Below, one piece after another: positions 8,009-15,220 of a stretch of 36,586 nt of DNA (position 1 is its first letter; every line of letters starts with the position of its first letter). Location: NCBI RefSeq assembly GCF_010211765.1, contig NZ_PDWO01000023.1, positions 1-36,586 on the forward strand. Direction: 5' to 3'. This stretch comes from Pseudoxanthomonas kaohsiungensis. GTDB lineage: Bacteria > Pseudomonadota > Gammaproteobacteria > Xanthomonadales > Xanthomonadaceae. A program made the position numbers and the translations under genes. A model generated the notes under the pieces. The model was given only the letters and a program-made list of their open reading frames with translations. It did no database searches and was not told where the DNA came from.

Positions 8009-8350
8009 ATGAAAACCCGCACCGCCCTCGCCGCCCTCGGCGCGCTCAGCCACGAATCCCGCCTCTCGGCCTTCCGCGCGCTCGTGCAGGCCGGACCCGA
8101 TGGCCTGGCCGTCGGCGAACTGCGCGAACTCCTCGACCTGCCGCCGGCCACGCTGAGCGCGCACCTCAACGTGCTGCGCGCGGCGGCGCTGGTCCGCGAC
8201 GAGCGCGAAGGCCGGGTCATCCGCGTCCGCGCCAACTACCTGCAGATGAACGCCCTGGTCGCCTACCTGACCGAGAACTGCTGCGCCGGCGCGGCCGACT
8301 GCGGCCCGGCCGCCACCTGCACCCCGAAGAAGAAAGGAGCCCGTGCATGA
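8009..8350 (+). CDS. arsR: ArsR-family arsenite-responsive repressor
   Basis: This is a 113-residue winged-helix ArsR/SmtB repressor, expected to leave its operator when As(III) or Sb(III) binds. The HTH covers about residues 33-62 (VGELRELLDLPPATLSAHLNVLRAAALV). The alpha-3 metal motif ELCVCDL of R773-type ArsR is absent. Instead C91, C92 and C98 near the C terminus (ENCCAGAADC) have the same spacing as the C95/C96/C102 site known from the Acidithiobacillus ferrooxidans repressor; C104 is a further cysteine. It is the first gene of the operon and overlaps arsI by ATGA. No clear Shine-Dalgarno precedes its ATG. Confidence 0.95.
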   Translation: MKTRTALAALGALSHESRLSAFRALVQAGPDGLAVGELRELLDLPPATLSAHLNVLRAAALVRDEREGRVIRVRANYLQMNALVAYLTENCCAGAADCGPAATCTPKKKGARA

Positions 8351-8835
8351 ACCGCTTCCACGTCCACCTCAACGTCGCCGACCTCGACGCCAGCATCCGC
8401 TTCTACTCGGAGCTGTTCGCCGCGCAGCCGGCGGTGCTCAAGCCCGACTACGCCAAGTGGATGCTCGACGATCCGCGGGTGAACTTCGCCATCTCCGCCA
8501 CCGGGCGCGCGCCGGGCATCGACCACCTCGGCTTCCAGGTCGCCGATGCCGAAGGCCTGGCCGCACTGGGCCGCCGCCTGGACGCGGCCGGCGGCACCGT
8601 GGTTCCCGAAGAGGCCACGGTCTGCTGCTACGCGCAGTCGGACAAGCTGTGGACCGAGGACCCGCAGGGCACGCGCTGGGAAACCTTCCACACCACCGGC
8701 GAGGCCACCACCTACCACGCCGGCGAGGCCGCCTGCGCCACCGACGGCGCCAGCTGCAGCCCGGACGTGGCCGCGATCAAACCGCGCCCGGCCGGCACCA
8801 CGTCCTGCTGCAGCCCGCAGTCCGGTTGCTGCTGA
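8347..8835 (+). CDS. arsI: ArsI/CadI-family VOC metalloenzyme (C-As lyase)
   Basis: This is a 162-residue vicinal-oxygen-chelate protein of the ArsI/CadI family. Known ArsI enzymes are Fe(II) dioxygenases that cleave the carbon-arsenic bond of trivalent organoarsenicals such as MAs(III). Predicted iron ligands are H5, H60 (GIDHLG) and E112 (RWETFHT). The substrate-binding vicinal pair is C93-C94 in TVCCYAQSDKLW. Beyond residue 125 a Cys-rich tail (C130, C137, C154-C155, C161-C162) may capture arsenicals. Its ATG overlaps the arsR stop, so translation is coupled. A pure cadmium/metal role (CadI) cannot be excluded, but the neighbours favour arsenic. Confidence 0.9.
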   Translation: MNRFHVHLNVADLDASIRFYSELFAAQPAVLKPDYAKWMLDDPRVNFAISATGRAPGIDHLGFQVADAEGLAALGRRLDAAGGTVVPEEATVCCYAQSDKLWTEDPQGTRWETFHTTGEATTYHAGEAACATDGASCSPDVAAIKPRPAGTTSCCSPQSGCC

Positions 8836-8838
8836 GCC

Positions 8839-9282
8839 ATGGACCTGCGCCCGGCCACCAGCGACGACCACGCCGCGATCCGCGGACTGCTGCGGGACTC
8901 CAGTTTGCCGGTCGAGGATCTCGACACGGCGGCGATCGACTTCATCGTCGCCTGCGAGGGCGGCGCGCTGGCCGGCGTGGTGGGGGTCGAAGCCTTCGAT
9001 GGCGCCGGCCTGCTGCGCTCGCTGGCGGTGCATGGCGACCACCGCGGGCGTGGCCTCGGCGGCCGGCTGGTCGAGGCCATCGAAGCGCGCGCGGCGGCGC
9101 GGGGTCTGCCGCAGCTGGTGCTGCTCACCGAGACCGCGGCGCCGTTCTTCGCCCGGCGCGGCTACGCCGACATCGCGCGCGAACACGCGCCGGTGGCGGT
9201 GCAGTCCAGCACCGAGTTCCGCTCCCTGTGCCCGGCATCGGCCCGATGCATGACCAGACGACTCGACCCCCACCATGACTGA
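8839..9282 (+). CDS. arsN2: ArsN2-type GNAT acetyltransferase
   Basis: This is a 147-residue GNAT N-acetyltransferase. The acetyl-CoA loop is RGRGLGGRLV (about residues 71-80), with the preceding LLRSLAVHGDHRG strand and the late FFARRGYADIAR motif. The ending TEFRSLCPASARCM is characteristic of the ArsN2 group encoded in arsenic operons. ArsN enzymes acetylate and inactivate toxic arsenical amino compounds such as arsinothricin in the ArsN1 branch; the ArsN2 substrate is less clear. It begins 3 bases after arsI and overlaps arsC by 8 bases, in the middle of the operon. Confidence 0.88.
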   Translation: MDLRPATSDDHAAIRGLLRDSSLPVEDLDTAAIDFIVACEGGALAGVVGVEAFDGAGLLRSLAVHGDHRGRGLGGRLVEAIEARAAARGLPQLVLLTETAAPFFARRGYADIAREHAPVAVQSSTEFRSLCPASARCMTRRLDPHHD

Positions 9283-9772
9283 CTCCCGCACCTTCAACAC
9301 CCTGTTCCTGTGCACCGGCAACTCGGCGCGCAGCCAGATGGCCGAAGCCCTGCTCAACCACCTGGGCCAGGGCCGCTTCCGCGCCTACAGCGCCGGCAGC
9401 CATCCGGCCGCGGCCGTGCAACCGCTGGCCGCGGAACTGATCGCCGGACTCGGCCAGCCCATCGCGGCGCTGCGCACCAAGAGCTGGGACGAATTCGACG
9501 TGCCTGGCGCACCGGTGATGGATTTCGTCATCACCGTCTGCGACAACGCCGCCGGCGAGGCCTGCCCGGTATGGGCCGGGCATCCGGTCCTGGCCCACTG
9601 GGGCGTCCCGGATCCGGCGAGGACGCCGGACGATCCGAAGGGCTTCCGCGATGCCTGGATCACGCTGCGGCGGCGGATCGAACTGCTGCTGGCGCTGCCG
9701 CTGGACAAGCTCGACCACCTGGCCCGCGAGCAGGAACTGCGCGCCATCGGCCAGCAGGGGGGCCAGCCATGA
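9275..9772 (+). CDS. arsC: Arsenate reductase, LMW-phosphatase family
   Basis: This 165-residue enzyme reduces As(V) to As(III). The P-loop CTGNSARS holds C13 and R19 (CX5R). The aspartate loop is HWGVPDP, and SWDEFD is also family-typical. Two further cysteines, C89 and C97 (VCDNAAGEACPVW), are suited to a thiol relay like that of thioredoxin-coupled ArsC. The start overlaps the arsN2 end, and the stop overlaps the next gene by ATGA. The product As(III) would need removal, presumably through the downstream channel. Confidence 0.93.
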   Translation: MTDSRTFNTLFLCTGNSARSQMAEALLNHLGQGRFRAYSAGSHPAAAVQPLAAELIAGLGQPIAALRTKSWDEFDVPGAPVMDFVITVCDNAAGEACPVWAGHPVLAHWGVPDPARTPDDPKGFRDAWITLRRRIELLLALPLDKLDHLAREQELRAIGQQGGQP

Positions 9773-10152
9773 AGCGCGTGCTGTTCGTCTGCGTCGAGAA
9801 CTCCAACCGCAGCCAGATGGCCGAGGCCTTCGCCCGCCTGCACGGCGGCAGCGGCGTCGAGGCGCTGAGCGCCGGCTCGAAGCCCTCGGGCCAGATCAAC
9901 CCGAAGGCGGTGCGCTTCATGGCCGAGCTGGGCTACGACCTCACGACCCATGCATCGAAGTCGCTGGACGAGATCGACGGCGAGTTCGACGCGGTGGTCA
10001 CCATGGGCTGCGGCGACAACTGCCCGTGGGTGCCGGCGCGGATGCGCGAGGACTGGGCCCTGCCCGATCCCAAGCACATGGACGACGAGGGCTACCGGAC
10101 GGTGCGCGACGAGATCGGCCGCCGGGTCCAGGCGCTGCTGGCGTCGCTGTGA
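9769..10152 (+). CDS. Second LMW-phosphatase-type arsenate reductase
   Basis: This 127-residue protein has the P-loop CVENSNRS (C8, R14, CX5R) and the aspartate loop ALPDPK. Its middle motif TMGCGDNCPWVP (C81, C85) differs from the VCDNAAGEACPVW motif of the preceding gene and resembles the CGDxCP subclass of ArsC, which includes the Corynebacterium enzymes. The two reductases are therefore not a recent tandem duplication. It might use a different electron donor or act as a phosphatase; the arsenic context favours reductase. ATGA overlap upstream and TGATG overlap downstream indicate tight coupling. Confidence 0.82.
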   Translation: MKRVLFVCVENSNRSQMAEAFARLHGGSGVEALSAGSKPSGQINPKAVRFMAELGYDLTTHASKSLDEIDGEFDAVVTMGCGDNCPWVPARMREDWALPDPKHMDDEGYRTVRDEIGRRVQALLASL

Positions 10153-10838
10153 TGGGACTGGGGCGCAAGCTGCTGGCCGAGTTCCTCGGCACCGCGCTGC
10201 TGCTCGCCTGCGTGGTGGGCTCGGGGATCATGGGCGTGAACCTGGCCGGCGGCAACGATGCGATCGCGCTGCTGGCCAACGCCGGCGCGACCGCCGGCAT
10301 CCTCTACGTGCTGGTCACCGTGCTGGGCCCGGTCTCCGGCGCCCACTTCAATCCGGCGGTGACGCTGGCGATGCGCCTGCGCGGGCAGCTGCGCACGCAC
10401 GAGGCGCTGGCCTACGCCGGCGTGCAGGTGGTGGCCGCGATCGCCGGCGTGCTGCTGGCCCATGCGATGTTCGACCTGGCGACGCTGCAGCCCGGGACGC
10501 GCGTGCGCACCGGGAACAGCCAGTGGCTGAGCGAAGGCGTGGCCACCTTCGGCCTGGTGCTGACGATCCTGCTGGGCGCGCGGCACCGTCCGGCGGCGAT
10601 CCCGGCACTGGTGGCCAGCTACATCTTCGCCGCCTACTGGTTCACCGCCAGCACTTCGTTCGCCAACCCGGCCGTGACCCTCGGCCGTGCGCTGACCCAG
10701 ACCTTCTCCGGGATCCGGCCGGCGGACGTGCCCGGGTTCGTGCTCGCGCAGCTGGCCGGCGCGGTGGCGGCCACGTTGGTGGCCGGGCTCCTGGCCGGAC
10801 GTCGCACGCCCATCGTAGAGCCGGGCTTGCCCGGCTGA
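10152..10838 (+). CDS. MIP-family aquaglyceroporin, probable arsenite channel
   Basis: This 228-residue membrane protein has six hydrophobic segments and the two half-helix motifs HFNPAVT (about residue 61) and SFANPAVT (about residue 172) of the MIP family. In some ars operons a channel of this type (AqpS of Sinorhizobium meliloti) replaces the ArsB or Acr3 pump and lets arsenite leave down its gradient; this is the inferred role. No pump gene is present in the window. The last residues VEPGLPG and the stop codon are encoded by a type A REP element, so the native C terminus has been replaced. Confidence 0.9.
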   Translation: MGLGRKLLAEFLGTALLLACVVGSGIMGVNLAGGNDAIALLANAGATAGILYVLVTVLGPVSGAHFNPAVTLAMRLRGQLRTHEALAYAGVQVVAAIAGVLLAHAMFDLATLQPGTRVRTGNSQWLSEGVATFGLVLTILLGARHRPAAIPALVASYIFAAYWFTASTSFANPAVTLGRALTQTFSGIRPADVPGFVLAQLAGAVAATLVAGLLAGRRTPIVEPGLPG

Positions 10839-11145
10839 TCGGGGCGTCGGTGAAGCGCAGCGGGGCGAGCCCCGCTCTACGCGGCGCGGCGAAACTTCAT
10901 GCGTGCAACCGGCCGGGCGTAGAGCCGGGCTTGCCCGGCTGATCGGCGCGTCGGTAAAGCACAGCGGGGCGAGCCCCGCTCTACGGGGCGCGGCGAACCC
11001 TCACGCGTGCAACCGGCCGACGTAGAGCCGGGCTTGCCCGGCTGATCGGGGGCGTCGGTGGAGCGCAGCGGGGCGAGCCCCGCTCTACGCGCGGCAAAAC
11101 TTCACGCGTGCGACCGGCCGGACGTAGAGCCGGGCTTGCCCGGCT
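10815..11145. repeat. REP array 2 (BIME-like, 102-104 bp period)
   Basis: Seven 22-nt REP elements alternate. Type A (plus strand) lies at 10815-10836, 10919-10940, 11022-11043 and 11124-11145. Type B (minus strand) lies at 10859-10880, 10963-10984 and 11067-11088. The linkers are also conserved (GCGGCGAAACTTCATGCGTGCAACCGGCC-like), so the whole A-B-linker unit was amplified in tandem. The first A element lies inside the aquaporin gene. No other gene or terminator is visible between the aquaporin stop and the convergent gene, so the hairpins may also end transcription. Confidence 0.92.
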
Positions 11146-11151
11146 GCGCGT

Positions 11152-12210
11152 TCACGGCGCCGGCACGATCCCCAGCGCATCCGGCTCGTCACCGGTCGGC
11201 CAGCGCTCGACCACGGTCCAGCTCGCGGTGTCGACCACGGCGATCTCGTTGCCGCCGCTGATGGCGACGTAGACGCGTTCGCCGGAGGGATCGGCGATCG
11301 CGCCGATCGGCAGCGCGGCGCGGCCGAGCATCGTTTCGCGGTACTCGGTGCCGGGCCTGGCCAGCTCGACCAGCGCCACCGGCTTGCGCGAAACGGTATC
11401 GAACACCGCCAGGGTCGCAGCGCGCGCATTGGTCACCAGCGCGTGGCGGCCGCTGGGGGTGAACACGACGCGGATCGGGAAGCCGTCGCTGGCCAGGGTG
11501 TCGAGCACGTCCAGGGTCACCGGGTCATGCACGGTCACCGAACCTTCCTCGCGGTTGCTGACCCACACGCGGCCGTCGCTGGCGACCGCGATTCCTTCGG
11601 CCCCCACGCCGGCCGGCTTCTCCAGCACGCTGCCGTCGGCCAGGCCGACGCGCACCACGGTGCCGGCGCCGACCTTGCTGACATAGGCGACGGCGCCGTC
11701 GCGCGACAGCGCGACCATGTGGCCCTTGCCCGGGCCAAGGTCGATCGCGCGCTCGACCTTGCCTTCGACATCGACCACCAGCAGCGCATCGCTGCCTTCG
11801 GTGGTGACCAGCAGGCGCCGGCCGTCGGCATCGAAGCGCATGCCGTGCGGCCGGGTGTGCGTACCCAGGTCGATCCGGCGCAGCAGCCGGCCGTCGGCGG
11901 TGTACACGCCCAGGGTGTTGCCCGGGGCCTGGCGGCCGTACTCGCTGACCACCGCGAGCCGGCCGTCGGGGCTGACCGCGATCTCGTGCGGGCCGGGCGC
12001 GGTGGGTGTCTGGCCGAGCTTGCGGCCATCGGCCAGCGACAGGCGCCACAGCGTGTCGGCGGACTTGTTGCCGACCAGCAGTTCGGCGCCCCGTGCCGGC
12101 GCGCTACCCGCCTGCGGATCGAAGGCGTGCGCGTCGAAGCCGGGCGCGGCCAGCATGGCCAGCAGCAGGGCCGGTGTGGCCGCAAGGCGGCGGAATGGCA
12201 TGCAGCTCAT
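11152..12210 (-). CDS. Secreted YVTN-family beta-propeller protein
   Basis: The protein has 352 residues with a signal peptide (AATPALLLAMLAAPGFDAHA). The repeat units are typical of YVTN/40-residue propellers, for example HEIAVSPDGRLAVVSEYGR, HGMRFDADGRRLLVTTEGSD, EGIAVASDGRVWVSNREEGSV and GAIADPSGERVYVAISGGNE. It should fold as a seven-bladed periplasmic propeller; no catalytic residues are evident. A strong GGGAGGAGG precedes the ATG, which overlaps the moaE stop (ATGA). It is the last gene of the moa run, but a link to molybdenum cofactor is only positional. Confidence 0.85.
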   Translation of the reverse strand: MSCMPFRRLAATPALLLAMLAAPGFDAHAFDPQAGSAPARGAELLVGNKSADTLWRLSLADGRKLGQTPTAPGPHEIAVSPDGRLAVVSEYGRQAPGNTLGVYTADGRLLRRIDLGTHTRPHGMRFDADGRRLLVTTEGSDALLVVDVEGKVERAIDLGPGKGHMVALSRDGAVAYVSKVGAGTVVRVGLADGSVLEKPAGVGAEGIAVASDGRVWVSNREEGSVTVHDPVTLDVLDTLASDGFPIRVVFTPSGRHALVTNARAATLAVFDTVSRKPVALVELARPGTEYRETMLGRAALPIGAIADPSGERVYVAISGGNEIAVVDTASWTVVERWPTGDEPDALGIVPAP

Positions 12211-12695
12211 CGATCCTCCTCCCGTCCATTGCTTTCGCCGGCGACCTGCGTGGTGTCCGGATGCAGCCACTGCACGTCGCCGTCGGCGTAGCGCTCGTGC
12301 TTCCAGATCGCCACCCGCGACTTCACCTCGTCGATCACGAAGCGGCACGCATCGAACGCCGCGCCGCGGTGCGCGGCGCCCACGCCCACCCACACCGCCA
12401 GGTCGCCGATCGCCAGCTCGCCGGTGCGGTGCACGCAATGCACGCCGGTGATGGCGAAGCGGGCCGCGGCTTCCTCGACGATGCGCTGGCCTTCGGCCGC
12501 GGCGAGCGCGGCATAGGCCTCGTAGCGCAGCCCGAGCACCGGGCGGCCGTCGTTGTGGTCGCGCACCCAGCCTTCGAAGCTGGCGTAGGCGCCGGCGGCG
12601 TCATGCAGCAGCCGCGCACGCAGGGGCGCGACCTCGAAGCGTGCATCGGCCAGTTCGAAGCGGACCACGACCGGGGCGGCAGCGTGCGCAGCCAT
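12207..12695 (-). CDS. moaE: Molybdopterin synthase catalytic subunit MoaE
   Basis: MoaE dimerises and binds two MoaD; the complex adds two sulfurs to cPMP to make molybdopterin. The protein has 162 residues. The signature GVGAAHRGAAFDACRFVIDEVKSR is followed by AIWKHE. K125 and K132 keep the 7-residue spacing of E. coli catalytic lysines K119 and K126. The ATG at 12695 is preferred over a longer frame because GGGAGG precedes it and it begins right after the MoaD stop. The C-terminal extension (TTQVAGESNGREEDR) is variable. Confidence 0.95.
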   Translation of the reverse strand: MAAHAAAPVVVRFELADARFEVAPLRARLLHDAAGAYASFEGWVRDHNDGRPVLGLRYEAYAALAAAEGQRIVEEAAARFAITGVHCVHRTGELAIGDLAVWVGVGAAHRGAAFDACRFVIDEVKSRVAIWKHERYADGDVQWLHPDTTQVAGESNGREEDR

Positions 12696-12696
12696 C

Positions 12697-12939
12697 TCAG
12701 CCTCCCGAGACCGGCGGGATGAAGGCGACCTCGCTGCCATCGGCCAGCGCGTCGTCCCAGCGCGCGAACGCGCCATCCACCGCCACCCGCAGGCGCTCGC
12801 GCGGCCAGCCCAGCGCGTGGCGGGCGGCGGCCTCGGCGTACAGCGCAGCCAGGTCCGGCGCGGCGCTGTCCACCACCTCCACGTCCCGTCCCGCGGCCTC
12901 GCGCAGGCTGGCGAAGTACAGCAGCCGCACCGTCGCCAT
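12697..12939 (-). CDS. moaD: Molybdopterin synthase sulfur-carrier subunit MoaD
   Basis: This is an 80-residue ubiquitin-fold sulfur carrier. The C-terminal tail FIPPVSGG ends in the Gly-Gly that is adenylated and then thiocarboxylated. It opens with VRLLYFASLREAAGRD, typical of MoaD. It lies between moaC (TGATG overlap) and moaE (one-base gap), so the two synthase subunits are coupled translationally. Confidence 0.94.
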   Translation of the reverse strand: MATVRLLYFASLREAAGRDVEVVDSAAPDLAALYAEAAARHALGWPRERLRVAVDGAFARWDDALADGSEVAFIPPVSGG

Positions 12940-13439
12940 CACCCCTCCCTGCCGAAGTCGCGCTTGCCGCCGCGTTTGCCCAGCAGCCTCGCCGGACCCA
13001 GCACGATGGCGTGCGACAGCGCCTTGCTCATGTCGTAGACGGTGAGCGCGGCCACGGTGGCGCCGGTGAGCGCCTCCATTTCCACGCCGGTGCGGGCGGT
13101 GGTGCGGGCGGTGCACTCGATCCGCAGTTCGCGCTCGCCGTGCCAGTCGATGGCGATGCGCACGCCGTCCAGCGGCAGCGCGTGGCAGAACGGAATGAGT
13201 TCGTGCGTGCGCTTGGCCGCCATCGTGCCGGCGATCACCGCGGTTTCGAGGATCCCGCCCTTGCCCGCACGCAGGCCGCTGGCGCGCAGCTGCGCGGCCA
13301 CCGCCGCCGGGAACTTCACCCGGCACGCCGCGGTGGCGCTGCGCGCGGTGACGGCCTTGGCCGAGACGTCGACCATGGCCGGACGGCCATCGGCGTCCAG
13401 GTGGGTCAACTGCGGGATGGACGACTTGCGCGTGGCCAC
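12939..13439 (-). CDS. moaC: Cyclic pyranopterin monophosphate synthase MoaC
   Basis: MoaC converts 3',8-cyclo-GTP, the MoaA product, to cPMP. The protein has 166 residues. Conserved blocks are [36 protein letters not shown] and SKALSH. D136 and K139 correspond to E. coli D128 and K131, and H86 and E122 are the other active-site-region residues. The start is GTG, directly abutting the moaA stop, with GGAGGT inside the end of moaA. Confidence 0.95.
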   Translation of the reverse strand: MATRKSSIPQLTHLDADGRPAMVDVSAKAVTARSATAACRVKFPAAVAAQLRASGLRAGKGGILETAVIAGTMAAKRTHELIPFCHALPLDGVRIAIDWHGERELRIECTARTTARTGVEMEALTGATVAALTVYDMSKALSHAIVLGPARLLGKRGGKRDFGREG

Positions 13440-14462
13440 TCAACCTCCGATCAGGTACATCTCGATGTGCTTGCGCGGCGCCTGCGGCTGGCTGCGGATC
13501 TCGCTGTAGCGGTCGCCGCGGCGCGACCACAGTGCGGCCGCATGGTCGGCCAGCGCGGCCGCGCCGCCGGCCAGCGCCGGGCGCAGGTCGTGGCCCTCGC
13601 CGGCGAACAGGCAGGTGTACAGGCGGCCGTCGGCCGAGACCCGGGCGCGGTGGCAGTCGCCGCAGAACGGCGCGCTGACCGAGCTGACGAAGCCGACCTC
13701 GCCGCCGCCGTCGGCGAAGGCGTAGCGTTCGGCCACCTCGCCGCGGTACTGCGACTGCAGCGGACGCAGCGGCCAGCGCGCGGCGATGCGGTCGCGCAGC
13801 TGCGCCGAGGTCACGACCTGGTCGCGGCGCCAGCCGTTGCAGGTGCCCACGTCCATGTACTCGATGAAGCGGACCACGTGGCCGCTGCCGCGGAAATGCG
13901 CCAGCAGCGGCAGCACCTGGTCCTCGTTGAGCCCGCGCTGGACCACGCAGTTGATCTTGATCGCCTCGAAGCCGGCCGCCTGCGCCGCTTCGATCCCTTC
14001 CAGCACCGTGCCGACCTCGCCGCGGCCACCGGACATGGCGGCGAAGACCGGCGGGTCCAGCGCGTCCAGGCTGACGGTCAGCCGGTGCAGGCCGGCCTGG
14101 CGCAGCGCATGCGCCTGCGCGGTCAGCAACGAGCCATTGGTGGTCAGGGCCAGGTCGTCGATGCCCGGGACCGTCGCCAGCCGCGCCACCAGTTCGGGCA
14201 GGCGCTTGCGCAGCAGCGGCTCGCCGCCGGTCAGGCGCAGCTTGTGCACGCCGATCGCGGCGAAGCCGCGCACCAGGGTCTCGATCTCGTCGAACGACAG
14301 CCGCCCGGCCGCGTCCAGGCCGTGGTCGTCGGGGATGCGGTCGGCCGGCATGCAATAGCCGCAGCGGAAATTGCAGGCGTCGATCACCGACAGCCGCAGG
14401 TCGCGCAGCGGCCGACCGAAGCGGTCCTGCGGCACGGCCGGCAGCTGCGGCGCCAGTTTCAT
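13440..14462 (-). CDS. moaA: GTP 3',8-cyclase MoaA (radical SAM)
   Basis: This is the first enzyme of molybdenum cofactor synthesis, rearranging GTP to 3',8-cyclo-GTP. The protein has 340 residues. The N-terminal radical-SAM cluster ligands are C30, C34 and C37 (ACNFRCGYC). The second, substrate-binding cluster uses C267, C270 and C284 (CGDC followed by 13 residues and C). LRLTGGEP is the SAM-binding GGE motif, and the C-terminal Gly-Gly (YLIGG) that inserts into the active site is kept. Its ATG overlaps the MBL-hydrolase stop (ATGA). Confidence 0.96.
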   Translation of the reverse strand: MKLAPQLPAVPQDRFGRPLRDLRLSVIDACNFRCGYCMPADRIPDDHGLDAAGRLSFDEIETLVRGFAAIGVHKLRLTGGEPLLRKRLPELVARLATVPGIDDLALTTNGSLLTAQAHALRQAGLHRLTVSLDALDPPVFAAMSGGRGEVGTVLEGIEAAQAAGFEAIKINCVVQRGLNEDQVLPLLAHFRGSGHVVRFIEYMDVGTCNGWRRDQVVTSAQLRDRIAARWPLRPLQSQYRGEVAERYAFADGGGEVGFVSSVSAPFCGDCHRARVSADGRLYTCLFAGEGHDLRPALAGGAAALADHAAALWSRRGDRYSEIRSQPQAPRKHIEMYLIGG

Positions 14463-15220
14463 GCCGGCGCCGGCAACGCGGTGCGCGGTTCGGCCAGCGG
14501 CCAGGATTCGCCCGGACGCGCGACCCGGTAGCCGCGCGCGACCATCGCCACCGCATCGGCCTGGCCGGCGTAGTGGTAGAGCAGCATCCGCTTGCGCAGC
14601 GCATCGGGGTACTCGCGCTCGAGGTCGTCCAGGCCGGTGTGCGAGGGGTTGCCGTGCAGCGCGCAGTCGTGGGCGATCAGCTCGCCGGCATCGGCGTGGC
14701 GGGCCAGCATTTCCGGGATCGGCCGGGTATCGCCGCTCCAGACCACGCTGCCGCGCAGGCGCAGGCCGAAGGCGGTGTCGGGCCAGTGGTGGCGCACCGG
14801 GAACACCTCCAGGCGCTGGCCGTCGTGCCAGAACGCGTCGCTCACCGGCACCAGCTGGAACGCGTCCCAGAAATTGGCGCCGCCCTCGGCCAGCACGTTG
14901 GGGTAGTCGGCCACGCGCCGCTGCAGCAGCGGCACCACCGGCGCGGGCACGTACAGGCGCACGCGGCCACGCCGCTGCGGATCGAAGTAGCTGGACACGA
15001 ACAGCCGTTCCAGCCCGGCGACATGGTCCAGGTGCACGTGGGTGATGAACACCGCATCGGGCGGGTGGCCGTACAGCACCTCGAACGCGGTCAGGCCCTC
15101 GGCGCCGCAGTCGATGGTCAGCCACGGCCGGCCGTCGCACTCGATGCTGGCCATGGCCGAGCCCAGTTCCACCGCCGACGCATTGCCGACCCCATGCAGA
15201 CGCAGCGTCCACCCGGCCAT
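14459..15220 (-). CDS. MBL-fold metallo-hydrolase (RNase Z-like)
   Basis: The protein has 253 residues. Metal-site motifs are FITHVHLDHVAGLER (HxHxDH near residue 61), WSGDTRP (metal-bridging Asp), an AHDCALHGNPSHTG segment and LLYHYAGQ near the C terminus. This order fits the RNase Z/PQQ-like MBL branch rather than glyoxalase II or beta-lactamase. The fold acts on phosphodiesters or esters; the substrate is unknown. It is overlapped at both ends by its operon neighbours kdkA and moaA. It is shorter than true tRNase Z and has no obvious exosite arm. Confidence 0.85.
   Translation of the reverse strand: MAGWTLRLHGVGNASAVELGSAMASIECDGRPWLTIDCGAEGLTAFEVLYGHPPDAVFITHVHLDHVAGLERLFVSSYFDPQRRGRVRLYVPAPVVPLLQRRVADYPNVLAEGGANFWDAFQLVPVSDAFWHDGQRLEVFPVRHHWPDTAFGLRLRGSVVWSGDTRPIPEMLARHADAGELIAHDCALHGNPSHTGLDDLEREYPDALRKRMLLYHYAGQADAVAMVARGYRVARPGESWPLAEPRTALPAPA

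Noticed and set aside
10815-11145. CRISPR array
   Set aside because: Elements are palindromic, alternate in orientation and have conserved linkers instead of unique spacers; no cas genes are present.
7701-11145. Composite transposon carrying the arsenic operon
   Set aside because: The bracketing REP arrays are not insertion sequences, no transposase is present, and no flanking target duplication is visible.
12207-14462. Moco riboswitch before moaA
   Set aside because: moaA is internal to a coupled run with a 4-base overlap upstream; there is no leader in which such an RNA could fold.
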